14,030 bases of DNA from an uncultured Sphingorhabdus sp. (GTDB lineage: Bacteria > Pseudomonadota > Alphaproteobacteria > Sphingomonadales > Sphingomonadaceae): the NCBI GenBank assembly GCA_937873665.1, contig CALMYW010000162.1:1-14030 (forward strand), in the 5' to 3' direction. The translations under genes were made by a program, and so were the position numbers. Each line of letters opens with the position of its first letter. Positions within the stretch are counted from its first letter, which is position 1. Positions 7,748-13,434 of this stretch are shown here, in pieces. The notes under the pieces were generated by a model that had not been told where the DNA came from, made no database searches, and saw only the letters and a program-made list of their open reading frames with translations.

Positions 7748-8496
7748 GACTCTTCTCCATGCGCTTCGCGCATTTGCTCAATTGCAGCGTTTATCCAGTT
7801 TCGAATTTGGCGTTCGCTCACCGGTTTGAACTTCTCGCAGAGGGTAGGTACGCCATCCGGGCCATCTTTGAGCGGCCAGTTGTAAATGTGCCGGAGGATA
7901 AAGGCTTCCCGGTGCCGCGGATCCGTCACCGCGTTGAGATACCTGAGCGCGCCTCCAGCTTCGTCCTCTTCCTCCGCGAGCAAATGCTCTTCAGGGTTGA
8001 GTTCCTCTGACGCAAGACGTTCGACTATCGGCGTGTACTGCCCGTCTTCATCTCGATCTGCGGACTGAAATGCCTGAGCCTTGGGACGGTCTGGCCCGAT
8101 TGCACGGAGCGTCGCCTGCTTGACGACGGTTGCCGCGTCGACCTCAAGATATTCGGCCGTACGTGACGGAGGGGTTTCATTAAGCAGATCGCCGAGTTCA
8201 TTCGCAACCGAGATCTGTATTTCTTCGCTATCGGCCGGGCCGTAGCCCCGTGACCAGCGGTTAACGATGGGCTTCACCCGTTCGAAAAATTGATATGTAA
8301 GTATGCCCAGAACATGCGGATCGTTGTCGCGTCGCCGAAGCCGGATGAGATGAACCAGGGTCTCGATCCGCCAAGATTGGTCACACCAGACGGTATGAGG
8401 CATTTCGAGAGCGAGCGCGATCTCGTTTTCCACTGCCTGGTGGCGGGTATAGCGTTCACCGCTTTTCCGGAAGCACGTCAGTGGTGCCGCTCGCAT
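7744..8496 (-). CDS. Sigma-70-family-like transcription factor
   Basis: I choose ATG 8496 (250 residues) because AGGAGA at 8510-8505 lies eight bases ahead. An ATG at 8541 is in frame but has no good ribosome site. Residues 62-108 resemble sigma region 2 (helices around YQFFERVKPIVNRW, then ADSEEIQISVANELGDLL). Residues 184-245 resemble region 4: TDPRHREAFILRHIYNWPLK, a longer loop than usual, then VSERQIRNWINAAIEQM as the recognition helix-turn-helix. An acidic linker of about 70 residues separates them. It is the first gene of the seven-gene array, followed without a gap by the HTH protein. Divergent ECF-like sigma factors are usually held by a partner and activate their own operon, so it may drive the array. 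The homology is weak, so a sigma-like DNA-binding protein not acting as a true sigma factor is possible. Confidence 0.68.
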   Translation of the reverse strand: MRAAPLTCFRKSGERYTRHQAVENEIALALEMPHTVWCDQSWRIETLVHLIRLRRRDNDPHVLGILTYQFFERVKPIVNRWSRGYGPADSEEIQISVANELGDLLNETPPSRTAEYLEVDAATVVKQATLRAIGPDRPKAQAFQSADRDEDGQYTPIVERLASEELNPEEHLLAEEEDEAGGALRYLNAVTDPRHREAFILRHIYNWPLKDGPDGVPTLCEKFKPVSERQIRNWINAAIEQMREAHGEES

Positions 8497-8640
8497 TTCA
8501 GTGGTCTCCTGATGCGTCTGACTGTGCGGCGACTGGTTCATGTCTGGCTCAAGAAACGGTTAGCCGCGATCGGAAATCCGGATGTAAAATTTTTGGCCCG
8601 AACTTCCCTCGCGCTCGCAGCCATCTTGCCGACCGCGAGA

Positions 8641-8656
8641 GATATCACGACATATC
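8641..8656. repeat. Inverted repeat upstream of the sigma-like gene, possible operator
   Basis: GATAT (8641-8645) and ATATC (8652-8656) are perfect arms around a six-base centre. It lies about 145 bases before the sigma-like start in the 232-base gap (8497-8728) that should hold the promoter of the array. A TTGTCG at 8685-8680 (- strand) could be a -35 element, but the matching -10 (CATTTC) is poor. A separate 12-bp palindrome, GCAGAATTCTGC, sits at 8718-8729 across the upstream gene's stop. Placement suggests a regulator site; sequence alone does not prove it. Confidence 0.3.
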
Positions 8657-8728
8657 GAAATGAACGAAAGGCTCGTGTCCGACAACTTACGCTGATCTCC
8701 CACTATCTGCTTGGCCGGCAGAATTCTG

Positions 8729-9082
8729 CTAGACTGCATCCGCCTCCACAAGATCTACGGTATGACCTTCGGGATCCTCGATCGTCGCACGCCGTCCCCA
8801 CCGCGTCGAATGCGGTGCTCTCAGAAGTCGTCCATTGTTAGATGCAACGGCAATGCACCGCGCATCGAGGTCATCAACCGTGAAACCGAGGCGCACGGCG
8901 CGTGTGCTCGCCTGCTCCTCATGGCAGGGATAGATTTCGAGGAGGCCCCCGCCCGTTTCACAGCTCAAATGCACGGGACCGCTTCCGTGCTTTTCAAGTT
9001 GGAACGCGAGACCGAGTGAACCGTAGAAATCAGCAAGGGCATGGGGATCGCGAGCGCGAAGGACGAGAAGGTTGAGCTGCAT
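8729..9082 (-). CDS. VOC-fold (glyoxalase/bleomycin-resistance-like) protein
   Basis: This 117-residue protein starts at ATG 9082, eight bases after AAAGGAG, which overlaps the stop of the preceding antitoxin gene. A TTG at 9100 in the same frame is unlikely. The two halves form the usual paired betaalphabetabetabeta units: MQLNLLVLRARDPHALADFYGSLGL, then a strand with VHLS and LLEIYP, then AVRLGFTVDDLDA, and finally an EDPEGHTVDLVE strand. The glutamates in LLEIYP and VDLVE are at usual metal-ligand positions, while the expected N-terminal histidine is replaced. VOC proteins range from glyoxalases and dioxygenases to drug-binding resistance proteins, and substrate cannot be told here. It is the third gene of a - strand operon with the toxin-antitoxin-like pair, only 14 bases after it. 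Confidence 0.82.
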   Translation of the reverse strand: MQLNLLVLRARDPHALADFYGSLGLAFQLEKHGSGPVHLSCETGGGLLEIYPCHEEQASTRAVRLGFTVDDLDARCIAVASNNGRLLRAPHSTRWGRRATIEDPEGHTVDLVEADAV

Positions 9083-9096
9083 GGGGCAGGCTCCTT

Positions 9097-9621
9097 TCAA
9101 TTCAGTCTTTGTTTGACCGCCACGGGATCTACAGGCTCAATGGGCGCCTCAAATGTTGGGAAATGCGCACGCAATTCCAGCCGGCCGCCCATGGCTCGCA
9201 AATAATTTATAAGTGCGCTGACTTTGATATCCGCACCCTTTTCCAAACGAGATACGCGCGCTTGATCTGTTCCCAGGCTATCAGCGAGGTGTGATTGCGT
9301 TTCGCCTAGAAGATGTCGCAACTCTCGAAGGCCCAATGGGTGTATTTGCGCATTCTTACGCCATTGCGCTGCAAGTTGTAGAATGCGTGCGCTAGCTTCT
9401 GCGGAATTCCTGTAAATTTCCTGAGGGCGTCGTCCATAGCTGTTCGTATCGATAAATAGACCAAAACCGAGCGCAGACTGCCACAGGACATTCGACCGCA
9501 TGCCGTCGATCTCAATGTCGAGCCACCACTCACCGTCCGGATTGGAAGGCTCGTCGATGTCGAAGGAAACCGACACTTCAGACTGAAGCGCTTCGATCAA
9601 CTCATGAATGGGTTCGCTCAT
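9097..9621 (-). CDS. XRE-family HTH protein, likely antitoxin
   Basis: In 174 residues, an N-terminal alpha/beta region (about 1-90, with GEWWLDIEIDG and a glycine-rich LGFGLFIDTN) precedes an XRE helix-turn-helix at about 98-150: LRELRHLLGETQSHLADSLG, then QARVSRLEKG and a following helix. This C-terminal HTH is close to HigA-type antitoxins. The start ATG overlaps the stop of the upstream small gene as ATGA, a toxin-first order seen in HigBA-like pairs. By analogy it would bind and silence the partner and repress the operon. The N-terminal part may bind the partner. It could instead be a stand-alone regulator, but the tight overlap argues for a pair. Confidence 0.72.
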   Translation of the reverse strand: MSEPIHELIEALQSEVSVSFDIDEPSNPDGEWWLDIEIDGMRSNVLWQSALGFGLFIDTNSYGRRPQEIYRNSAEASARILQLAAQWRKNAQIHPLGLRELRHLLGETQSHLADSLGTDQARVSRLEKGADIKVSALINYLRAMGGRLELRAHFPTFEAPIEPVDPVAVKQRLN

Positions 9622-9995
9622 AGCGTAATGCTCCTCGCGTTGTGGCCGGCCTTATCCAAAAGAACGACCTTGTTCAGATCGACTATCAGGATCGCACCGC
9701 TCTCACTGAAATAGGTATTGTGTCCCTGGCTGCGGTAGCGGTGCAAATCGTCGCGCCCGGGAACCGACCGGTGTGCGTCGTCTCGCGGCGGATACATCCG
9801 GCCATCATCCCGCGGAAAAGCAGGATCGAAGGCGATGCCGGAAAATTCGTTCTCGACCTCGATCAGAGTTAGGCTGAGAAGCTCGAAAGCCTCCGCCTTG
9901 GATGCGCAAGCCGGCGCAGCCAAAAGGCGGAGGCAAAACTCTTTGAGGCGATCGCGCATATCCATGTTAAAAACGACATATGTTTCTTTCGACAT
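9618..9995 (-). CDS. Putative toxin paired with the XRE protein, family not recognised
   Basis: I place the start at ATG 9995 (125 residues). The frame is open back to 10220, but the extra 75 residues have no protein-like character, and no start has a strong ribosome site, so the N-terminus is uncertain. After a helical region (about 10-50), the C-terminal half reads like a small nuclease domain: AFPRDDGRMYPPRDD, then GRDDLHRYRSQGHNTYFSES, then two strands GAILIVDLNKVVLL. The R-x-x-x-x-H-N-T followed by a Gly-Ala-Ile strand recalls RNase toxins of the barnase/EndoU/RelE group, but this is a guess from pattern. It overlaps the XRE gene by ATGA. The toxin role is inferred from gene order. A non-toxic partner of the HTH protein cannot be excluded. 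Confidence 0.5.
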   Translation of the reverse strand: MSKETYVVFNMDMRDRLKEFCLRLLAAPACASKAEAFELLSLTLIEVENEFSGIAFDPAFPRDDGRMYPPRDDAHRSVPGRDDLHRYRSQGHNTYFSESGAILIVDLNKVVLLDKAGHNARSITL

Positions 9996-10237
9996 ATTTT
10001 CAAGAGCCCATTTGAGGCAAAATCGCACCGGCGCAGTCATCGTTTGCCCACTGCCGTCCGTAGTGCCGCAGCCATAAGCCAGGGGCCCAGCGCATTCGAC
10101 CCGGCTAAGATTCATCCCCTGCTCACATGCTGGACGGATGAACGGAAGGTAGGTTTTACGGATAGGATGAGGGCCGTGAACATCCACTTCTGGGTCGGGC
10201 CCTGACCGGCGCGGCAGCACGTTGTCTTTTGCGACTC

Positions 10238-10255
10238 GCCGCCTGTTTTGGCGGC
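10238..10255. repeat. 6-bp hairpin before the cysteine-protease-like gene
   Basis: GCCGCC (10238-10243) and GGCGGC (10250-10255) are perfect arms around TGTTTT. It lies 16 bases before the ATG at 10271, in the ~275-base divergent region 9996-10270. There I otherwise see no clear promoter or gene. It could be an operator or a leader hairpin. Confidence 0.25.
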
Positions 10256-10270
10256 TGCTACCGATGGTCC

Positions 10271-10714
10271 ATGAACCGCGCCGCGCCCCTCGCTAGAAAA
10301 GTCACAACTAAATTTGAGATTGAGGAATCGGTCCGCCGGCTCGTGGCGTTCCTCGAGCGGAACAAGCAGGACGGGGCTTTCGATTTTCCTTTCAGCTACT
10401 CTTATCCCAATAATTGCTGCGAGAGCGTGTCACTAATCCTTACCTATCTTCTCGAGGAAAAGTACGGCCTGAAAAACGTCGTCATCATAAAGGGCACAAA
10501 ACCCAGAAAGCACGAGCACCATTTTTGGGTCATGGTCGGAGATCTAAACTACGACCTGACAGCACATCAGTTTCCCAGGCACATACCAATTGTTGGCAAA
10601 CTGGCTCACTCGCTGTTTTTCTCGTTCACCGAATGGGAGGTCGAGCACCGCCGTGATTTCGTTGAGCGCGATGCAGTGATCGCTCTTCACCGCGCCGGAG
10701 TTATTCCGTTCTGA
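10271..10714 (+). CDS. Papain/transglutaminase-like cysteine-fold protein
   Basis: I take ATG 10271 (147 residues); a TTG at 10229 is also in frame, and neither has a good ribosome site. Residues 46-63 read PNNCCESVSLILTYLL, a cysteine at the N-terminus of a helix, as in papain-like and transglutaminase-like folds, with Cys50 the likely nucleophile. Residues 80-101 give KHEHHFWVMVGDLNYDLTAHQF, where His84 and Asp95 complete a Cys-His-Asp set. The 'HxW...DLTxxQF' shape is common in small bacterial proteins of this fold whose substrate is unknown. The gene stands alone, divergent from the toxin-antitoxin-like operon, and is visibly richer in A/T than the bil and helicase genes, suggesting a different origin. 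A peptidase or amidase is plausible; no substrate is indicated. Confidence 0.68.
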   Translation: MNRAAPLARKVTTKFEIEESVRRLVAFLERNKQDGAFDFPFSYSYPNNCCESVSLILTYLLEEKYGLKNVVIIKGTKPRKHEHHFWVMVGDLNYDLTAHQFPRHIPIVGKLAHSLFFSFTEWEVEHRRDFVERDAVIALHRAGVIPF

Positions 10715-10784
10715 TCTCGCAATGCCATTTTTTCAGTCCTAGCTTCCCTGGCGCCATGGAGAATGGCAGGAAGATTTCTGAATC

Positions 10785-10800
10785 CCGCTGCTCGCAGCGG
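10785..10800 (-). terminator. Stem-loop just after the DUF5677-like gene, possible terminator
   Basis: CCGCTGC (10785-10791) and GCAGCGG (10794-10800) are perfect 7-bp arms ending one base from the - strand stop codon. The downstream side on the - strand (GATTCAGAAATCTT) is only moderately T-containing, so termination is uncertain. It lies in the 87-base gap between the two convergent genes. Confidence 0.35.
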
Positions 10801-10801
10801 C

Positions 10802-11686
10802 TCAGCCAGCCTGCAAGGGTTTACTGAAGAACGGGCAGCCTGCGTCATCTTCGTATGCTTCGGCCAAAAGCTTGGGATGGAATTCGGCGATCTTTTCGGG
10901 GTGACCTTCGAGCATGCGCAACATCGAGCGGCGAAGGCACGCCATGGCGACCTCTATTGAAAGCGCCGGGATCTCGAATTGTGTATCACTTGGGTGGAAA
11001 TAATCGATCCCATGATCTGCCATGCGCGAAAAACTCATCGGGGCCGAATGGGTATGGGCGGAAAAATAGGCGTAGACGCCGTTGAACTGCGTCTCGTCCC
11101 ATCCCATCATCCTAGTCGCAACATTGCGCATACCGACGACGAACATTTCCTCGCCGCTAGCGACGCGCTTTTTGCGCTCATCCGAAAGTTTGTGGAAAGT
11201 TGGGCTTGCTTCGATTTGGGCCTTTAATTCGTCTCGGCCTACTCGAATATCATCGGCCGACATCCCAAAGCCTCGCATGAGTTTCAGCCTGCCGACGGAA
11301 TCATGAAGTCTGAGCAGGGTGTGGCGAAATTCCCTTTCTTCGTCAGGCACTGGATCCAGCAGGTAAGCTATCATAGTCGAGGCCTCCATGATCATCCGGG
11401 CAAGAGCCATTATCGCATGATGATCGAACATTGATGACTGTAGGGCTATGGCGCCAATCGACCGGGCATGCGCACAGCATTTTGCAAAAACCATCGAGGC
11501 GAGCATACCACTGGTTGAAGTTGGAAGGCCCGTCAGGGCCATCGAGACATGGTTCGCGAAGCCGCCTAGCGAGCCGAGCCTGTCTATTTGTTCGCGGATA
11601 GGGCTACCCAGCGATCGAACTTCCTGTTCGCCTCCCCTATCGCGCGCCCGGGCTGCCCTTCGTTGCTTTCTGTTGTGACTGCTCAT
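10802..11686 (-). CDS. DUF5677-like protein of unknown function
   Basis: A mostly helical protein of 294 residues from ATG 11686. An ATG at 11755 would add 23 residues, but those look non-coding, while the lysine/arginine-rich MSSHNRKQRRAARARDRG is a believable N-terminus. The middle region contains HHAIMALARMIMEASTMIAYLL followed by EFRHTLLRLHDSVGRLKLMRG, the pattern (an 'R..xEa' helix, then paired helices) I associate with DUF5677 proteins. Later, FNGVYAYFSAHTHSAPMSF carries two close histidines. No signal peptide or membrane segment is apparent. DUF5677 has no settled function. Flanks are a convergent + strand gene and, upstream, a 170-base gap to the next - strand gene, so it is probably monocistronic. 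Confidence 0.7.
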   Translation of the reverse strand: MSSHNRKQRRAARARDRGGEQEVRSLGSPIREQIDRLGSLGGFANHVSMALTGLPTSTSGMLASMVFAKCCAHARSIGAIALQSSMFDHHAIMALARMIMEASTMIAYLLDPVPDEEREFRHTLLRLHDSVGRLKLMRGFGMSADDIRVGRDELKAQIEASPTFHKLSDERKKRVASGEEMFVVGMRNVATRMMGWDETQFNGVYAYFSAHTHSAPMSFSRMADHGIDYFHPSDTQFEIPALSIEVAMACLRRSMLRMLEGHPEKIAEFHPKLLAEAYEDDAGCPFFSKPLQAG

Positions 11687-11826
11687 TCTGCAATCGTAAT
11701 CTATCGAGTTGAAGCGTAAAGCGCCGGACACGTCGGGAATTGGCATCGCTAACATTGCTCGATCATCCGACTATAATTCATGAACGGATGGCAGCAGTCA
11801 GGGAGTGCTGCGAATTCCGCCTATGA

Positions 11827-11841
11827 CCGCCTTTTAGGCGG
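11827..11841 (-). terminator. Hairpin downstream of the 105-residue gene, possible weak terminator
   Basis: CCGCC (11827-11831) and GGCGG (11837-11841) pair perfectly around TTTTA. It lies 16 bases past the stop of the gene ending at 11857, and another CCGCC copy is just beside it. There is no T run on the - strand side. It is similar in make-up to the hairpin at 10238-10255. Confidence 0.25.
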
Positions 11842-11856
11842 CGAGCTACCAGGCAT

Positions 11857-12174
11857 TCAGCGATTGAGCAGCCGTGAAATGAACCGGCTCAAGTGCTGCG
11901 AAGGGCCCGCATCACCGTCGCGCTGATCGTTCCTGAGGTGCATACCCAGTTCCAGCGGAAGCTCTGCGTACGGCAACAACTCAGCCTGAAGTTCCTCAAC
12001 CGTAACAATCTGGTTGGGCTGGCCACCTAGCCAGTGCCGCACATCGGGATCGCGATCGGCACTGGGAACGCCGAACACTATCGCGAAGAACGTTCCCAGC
12101 CCCGGGTCCCACCCGACCGCGACCTCGAAGATGCCTGAATGCTCCGGCAATGGCTTCAACGAATACCGGCTCAT
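11857..12174 (-). CDS. Small conserved hypothetical protein, partner of the DUF3768 gene
   Basis: The true start is ATG 12174 (105 residues). The frame is open further, to 12327, but that part shadows the DUF3768 gene. It begins four bases after the DUF3768 stop, so the two form an operon. The sequence has a strand-rich first half (FEVAVGWDPGLGTFFAIVF), an aspartate-rich turn, and a helix pair around VTVEELQAELLPYAELPLEL. I recall similar short proteins beside DUF3768 genes on sphingomonad plasmids, with no known function. No catalytic motif, signal peptide or membrane segment is seen. Confidence 0.66.
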   Translation of the reverse strand: MSRYSLKPLPEHSGIFEVAVGWDPGLGTFFAIVFGVPSADRDPDVRHWLGGQPNQIVTVEELQAELLPYAELPLELGMHLRNDQRDGDAGPSQHLSRFISRLLNR

Positions 12175-12178
12175 CTCG

Positions 12179-12586
12179 TCACCAGTCGCTCGCCAGCATG
12201 ATCGTGACCACGCGGAAGCTCTGCTGCGCGTCCCACGGCGTCTCGGACCCCCAGGAGAACGTCCCGTCATTGGCGTAGACATCGATCTTCCAGAAGATCT
12301 TATGCCACTGGAACTCGACCGCGCCAAAATCGCGCTCGCCGTGAGGGTCGTTCCCCGGCTCGATCGGAGTCTCGTTGATTAGCCTGCGCAGCGCCGCCTG
12401 GCCCATCATCAGGCTGGCTTGCCGGGCGCCAGGGTCCTCGCCGTCGCCAGCAAGGATGTCGGCAAGCGCCCGCGTGAACACCGTGCGCGAGGTGGGCAAC
12501 GAACCTGCGCGGGCCGCGTCGTTGAGCCGGGCGATCTCCGCGGTGTGGTCAGCAGCGACCGGCGTAGATTGAGCAAGTTGGGTCAT
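12179..12586 (-). CDS. DUF3768 domain protein
   Basis: This 135-residue protein starts at ATG 12586, preceded by AAAGGA. The first half has AEIARLNDAARAG, then TVFTRALADI. The second half contains the family's hallmark order: FGAVEFQWHKIFWKIDVYAND (about 88-108), then a GSETPWDAQQSFRVVTIMLASDW tail that ends the protein. The 'FWKIDxY' and 'RVxTIMLAxxW/Y' pieces are what I use to call DUF3768. The family is common in alphaproteobacterial plasmids and islands and has no assigned function. It is the first gene of a two-gene - strand operon and is divergent from the + strand gene at 12695, sharing a 108-base control region. Confidence 0.83.
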   Translation of the reverse strand: MTQLAQSTPVAADHTAEIARLNDAARAGSLPTSRTVFTRALADILAGDGEDPGARQASLMMGQAALRRLINETPIEPGNDPHGERDFGAVEFQWHKIFWKIDVYANDGTFSWGSETPWDAQQSFRVVTIMLASDW

Positions 12587-12644
12587 GGGTTGTTCCTTTC
12601 AAGATTGATCGACCGCCGAGTGCCCCCTCCCCTCCGCTGTCCGG

Positions 12645-12673
12645 TTGACGGGGTCTGAGCGTTCACGCTACGT
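12645..12673 (+). promoter_or_regulatory. Probable promoter with an internal inverted repeat
   Basis: TTGACG (12645-12650) and CTACGT (12668-12673) are separated by 17 bases, close to the alphaproteobacterial housekeeping pattern. A transcript would start about 15 bases before ATG 12695. Between the two elements lies AGCGT (12658-12662), TC, ACGCT (12665-12669), a perfect inverted repeat placed where a repressor would block the promoter. The -10 match is modest. Confidence 0.45.
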
Positions 12674-12694
12674 TCTTTTGGAAAGGATTTCGCC

Positions 12695-13183
12695 ATGCCT
12701 GCTCCCAGCCACCTCGACCATTTCGATCTCGACATTGGCCTCCGCGATGCGTCGTGCGACAAGAACCTGTCGCCGGTGCGCCGGGCGATCGCGGCGCTGT
12801 GCATCGGGGTCGGCGTGGACGACGCCTACTTGTCGGTCCGCGAACTGCGCGAAGCGGTGTCGCTCGTGCATGAAAACGCCCCCGGCGGACGGGCAAAACT
12901 CGCCGGCATCCTCAGCACCCAGTGCGACGACTTCCAGCGGGCGATCTACTACTGCCTCGCCGGGCGCGGCGTGGTCGAGATGGCTGAGGCGATGGATTGG
13001 CTGCTGACGATCCTCAAGGCGCGGGGCCGCACCGCAGCCTGGCTCAGCCGCATGCGGGTTCGGCGCAAGGAACTCATTTCGCCGTATGTGGCTGAAGCAC
13101 CTGACGGACCGGTTGTGTCGGCCAGCGCCGATTTCGAGCTCGGGCAATCGTGGTTCGTCGAACGCGGCCCCGGCCCCTACTGA
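12695..13183 (+). CDS. Conserved hypothetical protein, mobile-element type
   Basis: This 162-residue protein begins at ATG 12695 behind AAAGGA with a seven-base spacer and a TTGACG promoter, which favours this frame over the opposite-strand frame 12668-13147. It has a helical core (about 25-125: PVRRAIAALCIGVGVDDAYL, then helices with FQRAIYYCLAGRG and MAEAMDWLLTILKARG) and an acidic, less ordered tail. I do not recognise a family. The start, promoter and codon use make it a real gene, and its stop overlaps the stop of the convergent 77-residue gene by seven bases. No enzyme motif, signal peptide or membrane segment is visible. Confidence 0.66.
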   Translation: MPAPSHLDHFDLDIGLRDASCDKNLSPVRRAIAALCIGVGVDDAYLSVRELREAVSLVHENAPGGRAKLAGILSTQCDDFQRAIYYCLAGRGVVEMAEAMDWLLTILKARGRTAAWLSRMRVRRKELISPYVAEAPDGPVVSASADFELGQSWFVERGPGPY

Positions 13184-13410
13184 TCATCCGGTTCGTCATC
13201 GTTGCAGGTGACGACGCGCGAGACGGTGCGCCCCGGCGCCGCCTTGCTAGCCAGCACCACGCGGAACGGCTGCAGCGGGTTGCCGGTCTTGACCACGGCG
13301 GTGTCGCCCTGGACGTGCTCGGCAACCCGGGTGGCGATCCTGTTGGCGTTCTCGATGCTGCAGAGGCGCGCCCGCTTGGAAGAGCGCTGCGGTGGGGCGG
13401 GGTCGGTCAT
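13177..13410 (-). CDS. Small conserved hypothetical protein (77 residues)
   Basis: It starts 24 bases after the stop of the DUF6927-like gene on the same strand, probably co-transcribed. The ribosome site is weak (GCGAG). The sequence has a basic start (RSSKRARLCSIENANRIATRVAEHV), then a TAVVKTGNPLQPFRVVLA core and an acidic tail. The 'TGNPLQPxRVV' core resembles short proteins I associate with sphingomonad plasmid clusters, with no known role. It ends convergently inside the last codons of the 162-residue gene. Confidence 0.58.
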   Translation of the reverse strand: MTDPAPPQRSSKRARLCSIENANRIATRVAEHVQGDTAVVKTGNPLQPFRVVLASKAAPGRTVSRVVTCNDDEPDDQ

Positions 13411-13434
13411 GGCGCTACTCGCTTGGGTGCCGGG

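Noticed and set aside
8718..8729. 12-bp palindrome GCAGAATTCTGC at the VOC stop codon
   Set aside because: Too short and too close to coding sequence to claim as an operator or terminator without conservation data.
9996..10220. N-terminal extension of the putative toxin (75 residues)
   Set aside because: Composition is unlike a folded protein and there is no clear start signal; treated as upstream control region, though a short extension (for example from 10040) cannot be excluded.
12668..13147. - strand frame of 159 residues opposite the 162-residue + gene
   Set aside because: No ribosome site or motif, histidine/arginine-rich shadow; the + strand gene has promoter, ribosome site and protein-like sequence.
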